DNA from: Budorcas taxicolor
Taxonomy: Eukaryota > Chordata > Mammalia > Artiodactyla > Bovidae
NCBI RefSeq assembly: GCF_023091745.1
Contig: NC_068910.1
Coordinates: 133,565,170-133,629,169 of the forward strand
Length of the DNA: 64,000 nt
Reading direction: 5' to 3'
Made by a program: the position numbers and the translations under genes. Positions 39,001-51,000 of the stretch are shown here, in pieces; positions within the stretch are counted from its first letter, which is position 1; every line of letters starts with the position of its first letter. The notes beneath the pieces are model-generated. The model was given only the letters and a program-made list of their open reading frames with translations, did no database searches and was not told where the DNA came from.

Positions 39001-42000
39001 AATAAATAAATAATAATAATTAATAAATAACTTTTACTCAGAAGAACTGAACATGAAAAAATTGTTTCATTGTCAGTTCAATTTATTTGGCAGTTGATTG
39101 TACACTGCCTTGAATTGCAGGCAGCATAAGTCTTCTGCGTCCCTTTCAGATGTCTTTCTTTGTGTCCTTATCTCTGCAAGTGTTTCGTCAACTCTTTGAG
39201 GGAGGAGATGCTAGGCCCACTAGCAGCGCCTAGTCCAATCCCCTTTCTTAGAGGCTGGAGAGCTAGGATACCCTTCAGTGTCAGCAGGATAGAAATACCA
39301 TCCAGAGGCGGAGAGCCGGGCTTCCTCCCCAGAGAGCCCTTCCAGCCCCAAATTCCCACTCTAACTTTCCTGTGGTTTTTCTTTTTACCACTTTCTTCTA
39401 AGCAGTAACTCAGTCTGTGCTCCAGTATATTTAAATGCTTTTATTTGGCCTTGCCAGTTCCTTCCTGTGGCCTGAAACCCGTAATTGTGTATATCAGAGT
39501 GAGGGAGCTGGTTGGAAGTGCTGGGCACACTGATAAAGAAGTGTGTGTTTCCCTTGCCTCCTCCCTATCACCCTGGGGGTCCAGGCCCAGGGATTTGTGG
39601 CTTCTCTGCGCTGTATGGGACAAAAATTTCTGATGAATTGCTTCCAAGGCTTAGAATGGCTACCACCCTTGTGCTGCAGCCCCTCTTTGATGTCCCAGAA
39701 CTTGATTCCTTCTCCCACTCAGGCCAAAAATGAGCTGTGTGGCTCCAGGCAGAACTCTTTCAAACCTGGGGGATACAAGTCAGAATCCAGTAGGCTGCAT
39801 ACAGCTACCCTGCCTCTGTGCACAGCCATACTTGCCTTATGTCCAGCTCTTTACTGTCTGGACAGAAAGAAATGTTCGGGTTTGATGCCTCAGGGACTCC
39901 AGAGAGCCAGTCTGAATAGTTTAGCCAGGCAGCAGGCAACAGTGAAAGAGTGGTCTCTGAGCTCTTGTACAGCTGGGTTCAGACCCCAGCTCTGCCTCTC
40001 ACACTGTCATCTTCGGCAATACTGCCACAGTCTCAACATCTGCATAAACCAGGGCTTACGGTACTTACCCTCTCATAACCACAAAGTAAATGCTCTAAGA
40101 AGAAGAAATCATTGCCAAGAAAGAAACCAAGAAAGTAAATACCCTTGTGGTGGTTAAATCCCACCTCTGGTGGGGCTGGGGACGTGGCCACACTGAAAAT
40201 GGTGATTAGGGAATGGCTTCAGTCAGTCTTTCTGGCCTTGACTGGGGATTTTGCAGGCTGGTTACCATGAACACCTATCTGAATAATTGTAGCTTCTGTA
40301 TCTCAAACACTTCATTTGATGAGTGTCCTGAGGCCCAAAGGTTGCTTATCAAACAAATGTCTTTCTCTCTGGTTAAGCAAAGAACAGAGTTGACACGAAG
40401 GAGAAGTCTCATGCTGATCAAAGCTTTCATAACTCAGTTTTGCCCAAGTGGCTGTTATTCCTTCCGCCTTGTGTTGTACGGTTATTCAGTCATAGGTGAG
40501 GGAGGAGGGATTATAAACAATAGGAAGAAGGCAAGCGCTAGGTTGTAAGTGTCGCTCTTCTGGCATGGCTGCCGTCTGGGAAAGCCCTCTCAGCCTGGAT
40601 GCCCTCAGCTCCTCACCAGTGGGGGCCTCTCATCCAGGGGGCATCAGCCAGCACCTCCCCCAGAGTGCTCAGTGTGGGTTTGGGTGGTCTTGTCGTAGGG
40701 GCTCCTAAGTAACTTTATTGTGAACTTTGATGTGAGGATTTCTTGCTTCACAGTGAAGAGGAGCCCTCATTGTTCTTAATCTCTTGCTCAGGTTTGTCCT
40801 GAATGAGCTGGTGCAGACAGAGAAAGACTATGTCAAGGACCTGGGGATTGTGGTGGAGGTGAGTACCTGGCTCAGGACATGTCTGTGGTCACCCAGCCAG
40901 GGGGATATTGGAGCCTACCTGGGCTCCCAGGTATTTTCCTCTCCCTGGGTGTTTACAGAGATGAAACTAAAAATGGTGGTAGGTCGAATACAATATGTGA
41001 TTTTTTTTTTCACAAGGTTTGGTTTTTTTTTTACCTTTTCCCCTTGAAATACTGTAGGAGATTTAGGGGGATGTAGGGCCTCAAATGTTGCAGCCTCTTG
41101 GTTAGACCTGAATCCATTTCACCTTGTTTTAGGTAACCAAGCCATTGTCTCCAAAGCTTTGCATTGGTATTTAACCAACGTATACACTAGTCATAAATAC
41201 GTGTGCACGTGTGCTAAGTCACTTGAGTTATGGCCGACTCTTGGTGGCCCTATGGACCGTAGCCTGCCAGGATCCTCTGTCCACGGGGTTCTCTAGGCAG
41301 GATTACTGGAGTGGGTTGCCATGCCTTCCTCCAGAGGATCTTCCTGACCCAGGGGTTGAACCCATATCTCTTACATCTCCTGCATTGTCAGGTGGGTTCT
41401 TTATCAGTAGCGCCACCTGGGAAGCCCATATTTGTGTATGTGTGTGTGTGTATGAGAAATATATGGACATATATTCCTCGTGGCTATGAGCCACCATGAG
41501 CACTCAGCAGGTCAAGCAGGCCACTGTTAGTGAAACCTCGGGGCTTCTGTGTTTCCCTAGATTTTTAAGGAGAGCATATTGCTACCAAGCCAACAGACAA
41601 ACTAAAAACCACCAATAAGGCAAGATTGGCAGGTCCACAGTTGAGTCAACTTGATAGTAAATAAAACAATTCTCTCTCCATAGGGGTTTACTTTAGAGGG
41701 ATTTAGACACATGGATGAGAAGGTATAAGAAAGTAAATGGATAATTTAGATGGCTTAGAGCCCTGTGGATAATCATCTTAAACGAAAAGATGTGAAGTCT
41801 AACAAGGTGGATGCCTGATATCTAACTCACTTGCTGCTTCCTTGCGCTGGGTCTATAAGTCCCAGTCCTAGGCAGCCTACTGATTTAGGGATTCATACAG
41901 TCCATGGGGTTGCAAAGAGTCAGGCACAGTGAGCAACTAATACACACACACACGCACACACACACATTTGCCTATCCCGAACCTTGGATAAACAGACTAA

Positions 42001-45000
42001 CCTGGCATACAGAGGGCCTGAATTCTAACTTAGGAAAGTTATCCTCCTCTCCAAGGTGAGATGGGGACAGCTAAAGGTGTAGCAGCTGCCAGAGGCAGTC
42101 CAGCCTGGGAGTGGTAGGCTTGGGAGTCTGGAGCCTGAGGTCCAGGGATCAGTCACATCAGTGGCATGACTTAGACATGTCACATAATCCCCCATGCGTT
42201 GGCTTTCTCATCTTTTGAATGGGACAACTGCTGCTGCTAACAACATCGGAACTTAAAGCTGAGATGAGATTGTATTTGCTAGCACTTTACAGAAGCTGTG
42301 CTGTGCTTAGTCACTCAGTCGTGTCCAACCCTTTGCAACCCCGCGGACTGTAGCCCGCCAGCCTCCTCTGTCCATGGGATTCTCCAGGCAAGAGTACTGA
42401 AGTGGGTTGCCATGTCCTTCTCCAGTTACAGAAGCTGAAGTATTCACATATTAAGACTTATTTCTAGGTCAGACACATCTAGTTTTAAGCCTTCAAAGAC
42501 ATAATTTGGATTGGGAGACAGGAGAGGAACAGCCAACTGTATCTTCTTTGTCCTGCTTTCTTAAGGGGGCTGGAGACAAAGAAAGAGACCCAGAACTTCA
42601 GAAAGTTCTGTCACTCTGCATAAGGGTGAAGTCCTGGTTGAGTGGTGAGAAACCACAGAAGCCCTTAAGGGCTTCTCCTCACATAGAGGATGGGCTTCCT
42701 CCAGGCTTCTGGGTGGGCCTTGGTCCAGAAATATTCTCTGAAATGCTCTTCTCACCATTGCCTCCACCCTGCAGGGTTTCATGAAGAGAATAGAAGAAAA
42801 GGGTGTCCCCGAGGACATGCGAGGAAAGGATAAAATCGTGTTTGGAAATATTCACCAGATTTATGACTGGCATAAGGAGTAAGTGCTGCATCGCCCTGAG
42901 GATCAGGGTGTCCTGGAACCGGGAGCGCCCCCATCCTCCCGCATCTGACCTTAGGGGTAGAGTCTGGGGGGAGTCTTCTGTCATTTATCTCCTCATTGAG
43001 AAGTAATACAGTTCTGAAGAATGTGGCTTTCTTCTCTTCTCCATCCTCCTTTAGTGTTTTCCTGGGTGAACTGGAAAAATGTATCCAGGAGCAAGACAGA
43101 TTGGCACAGCTCTTTATTAAATATGTGAGTGTTGCCCCGCGCCCCACCCCTCCCCCGCGCCAGGCTCATGTGCATGCATTTTGCAGTCCCTTCCCTCCTC
43201 TTCTCTTCCTCCTCATCCCTTCCTGAGCTGCTGGGTTTTTTCCTCCCTTCCTTGGCAGTTTGGAAGATGGGCTCTTGCCCACTAAGGTTACTCCTCTGTC
43301 CCTGATGTTTAGCCGCCTTGGTGCATCTCCAGGGTGTGGACCAGATCTGTGTCCTCTTCTCCATGCTTAGACCAGCTCAGCGCTCTCAGGTTGACGGCGC
43401 GGCACAGGGGCCTGAGCGCCTTTCCCTCTTCCCTCCCTTGCAGGAGCGGAAGCTGCACGTCTACGTGTGGTACTGCCAGAACAAGCCGCGCTCTGAGTAC
43501 ATCGTCGCCGAGTACGATGCCTACTTTGAGGTAAGCTGCTCGATTTTGGCTGAACCAGGGTGGGGGCAAGAAACTCAGGCCAAGATCAACCCATTCAGGA
43601 ATACCAGCCGTCATTCATCGGCAGGTGACCCCCACCCAGCACTGCCCATCCCTCAGGACAGAGATAGCCGCCTCCTCAGAGCCATTAATTAGCTTCTTGG
43701 CTAAGTTCTCACGAGTCCCTTTGCTGGAGAGGAGCGGAGGCAGCCCAATGAGTGGACTGGAGTCCCTGCTGATAGAACGCCTCTGTAACTGGAAGACTGC
43801 TGCAGAAGTTCCGGTCCTCCTCCCATGACCCCGGAGCCCACTGTGCCCCCAGTCTTCATCACCAGGCCCTGGAGACTGCTGAGGGCCCTCCTCCTCCCGG
43901 GGGCCCCTCATAGGCTATGTGTTAATAACAAATGAACTATTGTGTAGGCAGTTCTACCCATCGTGTGCTTTGTAGATTCTAAACCTTTCCTGGCAAACAC
44001 AAAGACCTGCCTTCCTTTCCTTTGAACCCATAACCAGAGCACCCCAATCCTTTGGTTCCTTTTTGTGTAATATAGCTCCTTTGTGTTCCAGGAGGTGAAA
44101 CAAGAGATAAATCAAAGGCTGACACTTAGCGACTTCCTTATCAAGCCCATTCAGAGAATAACAAAATATCAACTGCTCCTCAAGGTAAGAGGTCTGTGAG
44201 CTCCGCTCAGGGTCAGAGCAGGGTCTTAGTCAGGCTCTGAGTTAGGGAGCAGGTCAGCTCAAGGTTGTGTCTCCATCACACTTTTCCTATGGGAGGCCTA
44301 TGTGGGTTTTTACCTTACCTGCTGGTTATTTGCATCACGTTTGCCCCCAAGTAAATTGCATGCCTATCGTTCCTGCCTTTAAATTTGGTCATTATTTGAT
44401 TTTCTTTTTTCCAAATCACTTTCTTACGTTGTTGCAGTCACCAACTGACTTGCTACCTTTAAAAACTAAAAAATTATAAGAGCATAAAATCAGAGAAGAA
44501 TTCACCAAGAAAGAAAACGCAAAAAAAAACCCTGGAAACCTCAGAAGAGTTAAACCTAAAATTTGACCATTTGTTACCTTTTAAAGTTGTTTAATTTGAC
44601 TTGTCTTAGAGAAATATAAGGCAAATGGAAGAGATATTTAACTGTCTTGTCTCCATTCCTTCTCGTCATCATTCCCCTTTTGTCCCTATTCACTCACTCT
44701 CTCCTCTTTGCCCCTCCCCTCTACGCATAGTTTTGAATCTTTGAATGTTTTTTCTGTGTCTACTGTGACTCATAACTTCATATCTCAGCTACTACAAAGC
44801 ATTGCCATCTCTGTTGGGGAGGAGTCTTCTGGGTGTCATCTTGTTTTTACGATACTTCATTTTTTTTATAGTGCTGTCTTTTCCTAACTGGTTTTACCCT
44901 CCCCTCACCCTTCCCTGCCTCCCTACTTGCTAGGACTTCCTGAGATACAGCGAGAAGGCTGGCTTGGAGTGTTCAGATATTGAGGTGAGTTTTCTGCTTG

Positions 45001-48000
45001 TAATGCTGGTGGTTCTCATGGGACAGTACTGAATGTCTCCCTCTAAAGGAGAAATATTGGCTCTGGAGGATAGAGGATCCAGGCCAACTCAGACAGCAGA
45101 ACCCCTTGCAGACAGCTGCCCAGCAGGATGAGGAATGCCAAGCATTGAGGAGCACACTGAGGGTTTATCAAGAACACAAGAATCCAGACCTGAGCCAGAG
45201 CAGAGCTTAGCCCCGCTGATGTTCTCTTTGTGGCTCCCAGTGACATGTGGTGGGAAAGGGTGGCATTTGAGCTCTCTAACATCCTGCAGAGATTGAGTGT
45301 TTCAGTGTACAGCTTTATCCATGAATCCAGGTACTGTTTGAAGCTGACATATAAATTATTCCATTTTCACTCCCTCCCTGGGCCCCGAGGATTACTCTCT
45401 AAGTGAAGTCCTTTGAGACAACGTCACCATGGGGATTATTTTAAGCCAGAGTGGTTACAGACCATTCTGGCAGGTTATTTTAGGTTAAAACCTCTAGTGT
45501 TTCACAAGCAAGGCTAAGCTGTTGCTTGGGCAGCCAGAAAGCAACAAAGAGAAGAAAGAAAATGTGAGAAGGAAAGCAAATGGATAAAGAAAAGCGGGAA
45601 GGTAGAAAAAGGATGGACTGGGAAGCCTCCTTCCTGCATGTGGTCACTGATTCATGTGGAGCCTCTGCATGGATGACCAACACCCTGCAACCTGGAACAG
45701 GAAATCCATTCTCTTCTGAAGTGGACAGTAGGGACCAGTGTCCTTTCCTAGGACCAAGAAGCCACCAGGAGGCCTCAGTCTTCCAGTATGGAATTGTCCT
45801 GAGCCCCCCACCCAAGTGCTGCTCCTGGCTATGACTGCTGCTTTTCTTCCCCACAGAAAGCAGTGGAGTTAATGTGCCTTGTTCCAAAACGCTGCAATGA
45901 CATGATGAACCTGGGACGCCTACAGGGCTTTGAGGTGAGCTCTCAAGAAGGCTTCTTAGCCCTCTCTTTTTGGAGCAGCAGGAGCCCAGGCTTCCCTTTG
46001 AAGCCTTGTGCCCACCCTCTCTGTCTCACTTACTGTCTACACCATTGTGCCTGGGCCCCTCTGGTTCACAGGCCTAGAAGATGCACCTATTTAGGGTTTC
46101 CAGCAATAGACCAGTCATAGGAGGTCAACCAAGCTGCAGTCAGAATTCCAAGGTGGGGGTGGAAAGACCCAAGATTCTTTATAGCCATGGACCTGCCAAT
46201 GACCTCTTCCCTTTTCTTTCCTACTTGAGAAATGCTGGGAATGCAAGGGAGTGCAGGACTATGTGATGGGAGTAGAACTAGGGAGAAATGGAACACTTTT
46301 TTTTTTTCCCTTCCCTTTTTTCCCCTGGTTCTAATAAACAGGTCTGCCTAGTGGCTGGCTTTTTAGTTAAGTGGATGTTTAAAGCTCTAAAACCTCACAG
46401 TGCACATTTCTATTCTTTGACAAAGAGAGTCAAGCCTTGGGGGAAACAGCTGGATGTACCCAGGATTTGGGTTTCAATTGAATATGCTAGTGTGCTAGGG
46501 CCTCCATAACCAGAATTAGTGTGCTAGGGTGGTTATAACCAGAGTATTGTAGATTTCAACAATAGAAATACATCATCTCACGTTTCCAGAAGCTGGAAAT
46601 CTGAGATCAAGGGGTCGGCAAGGGTGGTTTCTTCTGAGTGCTGTGAGGAAGGGGCCTGTTCAGGCCTCCCACCTTGGCTTGCGGATGGCCATCTTCATGT
46701 TCAGAGGGCATTCTTCCTGTGTCTTCAGGTCATCTTCCTTCTGTACAGACCTCTGTGGAAATTTCCCCTTTTTATAAACACATCAATCATTTGACTAGGG
46801 CCCACTGTAATGACCTCACTTCAACTTGTTTCCCTTTGTAAAGACTCTGTCTTTCAATAAGGTTGCATTCTGAGGTACAGGGGGTTAAGACTTTAACATG
46901 CAACTTGGAGAGGGGATTCAGTTCAACCCAAAACAATGAATCTCAGAAGAGCAAATTGGCTTTCCTGATTTAAGCTTAATAAGTGGCTGTTAGTTTATAG
47001 CCAAACTTCACTTGTTAACTAAACAGAGTTCAGTTCAGTTCAGTCGCTCAGTGGTGTCCGACTCTTTGCGACCCCATGAATCACAGCACGCCAGGCCTCC
47101 CTGTCCATCACCAACTCCCGGAGTTCACTCAGACTCATGTCCATCGAGTCAGTGATGCCATCCAGCCATCTCATCCTCTGTCGTCCCCTTCTCCTCCTGC
47201 CCCCAATCCCTCCCAGCATCAAAGTCTTTTCCAATGAGTCAACTCTTCCCATGAGGTGGCCAAAGTACTGGAGTTTCAGCTTTAGCATCATTCCTTCCAA
47301 AGAAATCCCAGGGCTGATCTCCTTCAGAATGGACTGGTTGGATCTCCTTGCAGTCCAAGGGACTCTCAAGAGTCTTCTCCAACACCACAGTTCAAAAGCA
47401 TCAATTCTTCGGCGCTCAGCCTTCTTCACAATCCAACTCTCACATCCACACGTGGCTACTGGAAAAACCATAGCCTTGACTAGACGGACCTTAGTCGGCA
47501 AAGTAATGTCTCTGCTTTTGAATATGCTATCTAGGTTGGTCATAACTTTCCTTCCAAGGAGTAAGCGTCTTTTAATTTCATGGCTGCAGTCACCATCCGC
47601 AGTGATTTTGGAGACCAAAAAAATAAAGTCTGACACTGTTTCCACTGTTTCCCCATCTATTTCCCATGAAGTGATGGGGCCAGATGCCATGATCTTCGTT
47701 TTCTGAATGTTGAGCTTTAAGCCAACTTTTTCACTCTCCTCTTTCACTTTCATCAAGAGGCTTTTTAGTTCCTCTTCACTTTCTGCCATAAGGTTGGTGT
47801 CATCTGCATATCTGAGGTAATTGATATTTCTCCCAGCAATCTTGATTCCAGCTTGTGTTTCTTCCAGTCCAGCGTTTCTCATGATGTACTCTGCATATAA
47901 GTTAAATAAGCAGGGTGACAATATACAGCCTTGACATACTCCTTTTCCTATTTGGAACCAGTCTGTTGTTTCATGTCCATTTCTAACTGTTGCTTCCTGA

Positions 48001-51000
48001 CCTGCATATAGGTTTCTCAAGAGACAGGTCAGGTGGTCTGGTATTCCCATCTCTTTCAGAATTTTCCACAGTTTATTGTGATCCACACAGTCAAAGGCTT
48101 TGGCATAGTCAAGAAAGCAGAAATAGATGTTTTTCTGGAACTCTCTTGCTTTTTCCATGATCCAGCGGATGTTGGCAATTTGATCTCTGGTTCCTCTGCC
48201 TTTTCTAAAACCAGCTTGAACATCAGGGAGTTCATGGTTCACATATTGCTGAAGCCTGGCTTGGAGAATTTTGAGCATTACTTTACAGCATGTGAGATGA
48301 GTGCAATTGTGCAGTAGTTTGAGCATTCTTTGGCATTGTCTTTCTTTGGAATTGGAATGAAAACTGACCTTTTCCAGTCCTGTGGCCACTGCTGAGTTTT
48401 CCAAATTTGCTGGCATATTGAGTGCAGCACTTTCACAGCATCATCTTTCAGGATTTGAAACAGCTCAGCTGGAATGCCATCACCTCCACTAGCTTTGTTC
48501 ATAGTGATGCTTTCTAAGGCCCACTTGACTTCACATTCCAGGATGTCTGACTCTAGATGAGTGATGACACCATCGTGATTATCTGGGTCGTGAAGAATTT
48601 TTTTGTACAGTTCTTCTGTGTATTCTTGCCACTTGTTAATATCTTCTGCTTCTGTTAGGTCCATACCATTTCTGTCCTTTATCGAGCCCATCTTTGCATG
48701 AAATGTTCCCTTGGTATCTCTAATTTTCATGAAGAGATCTCTAGTCTTTCCCATTCTGTTGTTTTCCTCTATTTCTTTGCATTGATCGCTGAGGAAGGCT
48801 TTCTTATCTCTTCTTGCTGTTCTTTGGAACTCTGCATTCAGATGCTTATATCTTTCCTTTTCTCCTTTGCTTTTCGCTTCTATTCTTTTCACAGCTATTT
48901 GTAAGGCCTCTCCAGACAGCCAGTTTGCTTTTTTGCATTTCTTTTTCTTGGGGATGGTCTTGATCCCTGTCTCCTGGACAATGTCACGAACCTCATTCCA
49001 TAGTTCATCAGGCACTCTGTCTATCAGATCTAGTCCCTTAAATCTATTTCTCACTTCCACTGTATAGTCATAAGGGATTTGATTTAGGTCATACCTGAAT
49101 GGTCTAGCAGTTTTCCCTACTTTCTTCAATTTAAGTCTGAATTTGGTAATAAGGAGTTCATGATCTGAGCCACAGTCAGCTCCTAGTCTTGTTTTTGTTG
49201 ACTGTATTGAGCTTCTCCATCTTTGGCTGCAAAGAATATAATCAATCTGATTTCGGTGTTGACCATCTGGTGATGTCCATGTGTAGAGTCTTCTCTTGTG
49301 TTGTTGGAAGAGGGTGTTTGCTATGACCAGTGCATTTTCTTGGCAAAACTCTATTAGTCTTTGCCCTTCTTCATTTCGCATTCCAAGGCCAAATTTGCCT
49401 GTTACTCCAGGTGTTTCTTGACTTCCTACTTTTGCATTCCAGTCCCCTAGAATGAAAAGGACATCTTTTTTGAGTGTTAGTTCTAAAAGGTCTTGTAGGT
49501 CTTCATAGAACCGTTCAACTTCAGCTTCTTCAGTGTTACTGGTTGGGGCATAGACTTGGATTACTGTGATATTGAATGGTTTGCCTTGGAGACGAACAGA
49601 GATCACTCTGTCGTTTTTGAGATTGCATCCAAGTACTGCATTTCGGACTGTCTTGTTGACCATAATGGCTACTCCATTTCTTCTGTGGGATTCCTGCCTG
49701 CAGTAGTAGATATAATGGTCATCTGAGTTAAATTTACCCATTCCAGTCCATTTTAGTTCACTGATTCCTAGAATGTCAACATTCGCTCTTGCCATCTCTT
49801 GTTTGACCACTTCCAACTAAAGACAGTCTATTTTAAATCTAATATGATAAAACTGAAACTAACACAGTTATTGACAGGTGCTTATAGTTGTTGTTGAACC
49901 CTTCAGAGAAAGATTTAGATCTTCTAATCCTGTTTCCCAGTAATCTTGAAAAATTGCATTTTTCATTTTGGAAACAAGAGACTCTTCTTTCTGGCTAAAC
50001 TATAATAAAATAGACATAAGGTGAACTGGTATACATGTAAGGTTAGGAAGTGTAATATTCAGGTTTGGGTTAATGAGTTCAATTCATGATGGTTTTGAGC
50101 CAAATTCTTTGGTCCTTTCTGCCCTTACAGCCCATCCTGCTGTCCCTGTCTGATTTTCATCACTTTGTTGTGATCGGGAACTATGCGGAGGGTCCTTTTT
50201 GCTCTTAATTTTTTTCACAGGTTCCTGTTCTCCACAGTAGACCTGAAGTATTCGAGAAGAAGGGCCATGCATCAGAAATACATCTCAAGTTTTCACACGG
50301 TGTTTCTTAAGTCACACTAGATGACATTTTATACTTGTTTGCTTGGAATTATGCCAGGTCTGAGGGTGTTCTGAACAAGCCAAATAATTCCTTTCACCCT
50401 TCGCCCTTCATGTTCCCTGTGTTTTTCTGAGCAAGAGTCTGACTTGAATTTCTCTTGGTCTCTGGAGGAACTGAACTCTGACAGGAGGAGCATCTGATGT
50501 GCCTTCTGACCCCCTCAGACTTCACAGGAACCATATTGTACATGTTCATGTGTCCACAGAAGGACATATACAGGAGGGTGGGATTATTTTCTTTTTGAAA
50601 TCAACGACCACCATCTCCTTTTTTGATCAAATCCTAGAGAGTCTGCTCTGCATTCCTTCTGCTAACTGGGAAGGACCGTTCCTTCTGAAGTGCATGGCTC
50701 TGGGGCAGGGAGAAGTTAACCCCTTCACTTGGATTCCCTCCCTTTTCCATCCTTGAGCTTTCCCTTTAGTGTTGGCAGAGCTATAACTCTTGGGTCAGGC
50801 TCTTATGTAATATTAATAGAGCTTTTAGAGCTGGTCACTGGCTTAATATTAACTTTGGACCAGGGTAGAGATAAGCCTGTTTGGCTGCTGACCTTGACAG
50901 TAAGGCCCATGATCCAAGCAAAGGGCAGGCATTTCTCAGGAACATGAAAGGAAAATAGCTCGTGTGTTAGGTAATGTTTGGAAAAAGGCATCATGTGCAG

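Larger units (their letters stand above)
36089..40791 (+). other. KALRN: KALRN intron
   Basis: 4.7-kb intron, gtaagt to ttgctcag. It holds an antisense L1 3' end, an ancient repeat near 38245-38620 and an internally duplicated Bov-tA SINE. The 39040-40790 part is repeat-poor. Several overlapping open frames near 39440-40160 look like chance reading frames: no codon bias, no splice structure, both strands open. Confidence 0.88.
40859..42774 (+). other. KALRN: KALRN intron
   Basis: 1.9-kb intron within DH2, gtgagt to accctgcag. It contains an antisense Bov-tA, a Bov-A 3' fragment with a CA microsatellite, and a MIR interrupted at its end by an antisense Bov SINE. Confidence 0.92.
42879..45856 (+). 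other. KALRN: Short introns of the DH2 exon cluster
   Basis: Introns 42879-43054, 43125-43443, 43531-44091, 44185-44933 and 44985-45856 lie between the five DH exons here. None contains a recognisable interspersed repeat, in contrast to every longer intron of the gene. I see nothing else in them apart from pyrimidine-rich tracts before the acceptors. Confidence 0.85.
47025..49816 (-). mobile_element. Nearly complete BovB (RTE-clade) LINE, antisense in KALRN intron
   Basis: 2.8-kb BovB on the - strand, its 3' tail at the left end (ttcagttcagttcagtcg). It encodes an apurinic-type endonuclease followed by a reverse transcriptase. The family is known to have entered ruminant ancestors by horizontal transfer. 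The 5' end is probably truncated since the visible frame starts almost at the junction. Possible imperfect target duplications: aactaaacag left, aactaaagacag right. It is the longest and best-preserved of the BovB copies here and the likely youngest. Confidence 0.93.

Noticed and set aside
39543..40157. 204-codon open frame in a repeat-poor intron
   Set aside because: No recognisable domain, no codon bias, other frames on both strands are open over the same bases, and no splice structure links it to a gene. Likely chance.
46488..46938. An endogenous retrovirus with coding capacity
   Set aside because: Only LTR-like sequence is present; no gag, pol or env-like frame adjoins it.
47040..49816. 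A host gene encoding endonuclease and reverse transcriptase
   Set aside because: The sequence is a BovB LINE with its characteristic tail and sibling copies in the same window, antisense to KALRN and frameshifted.
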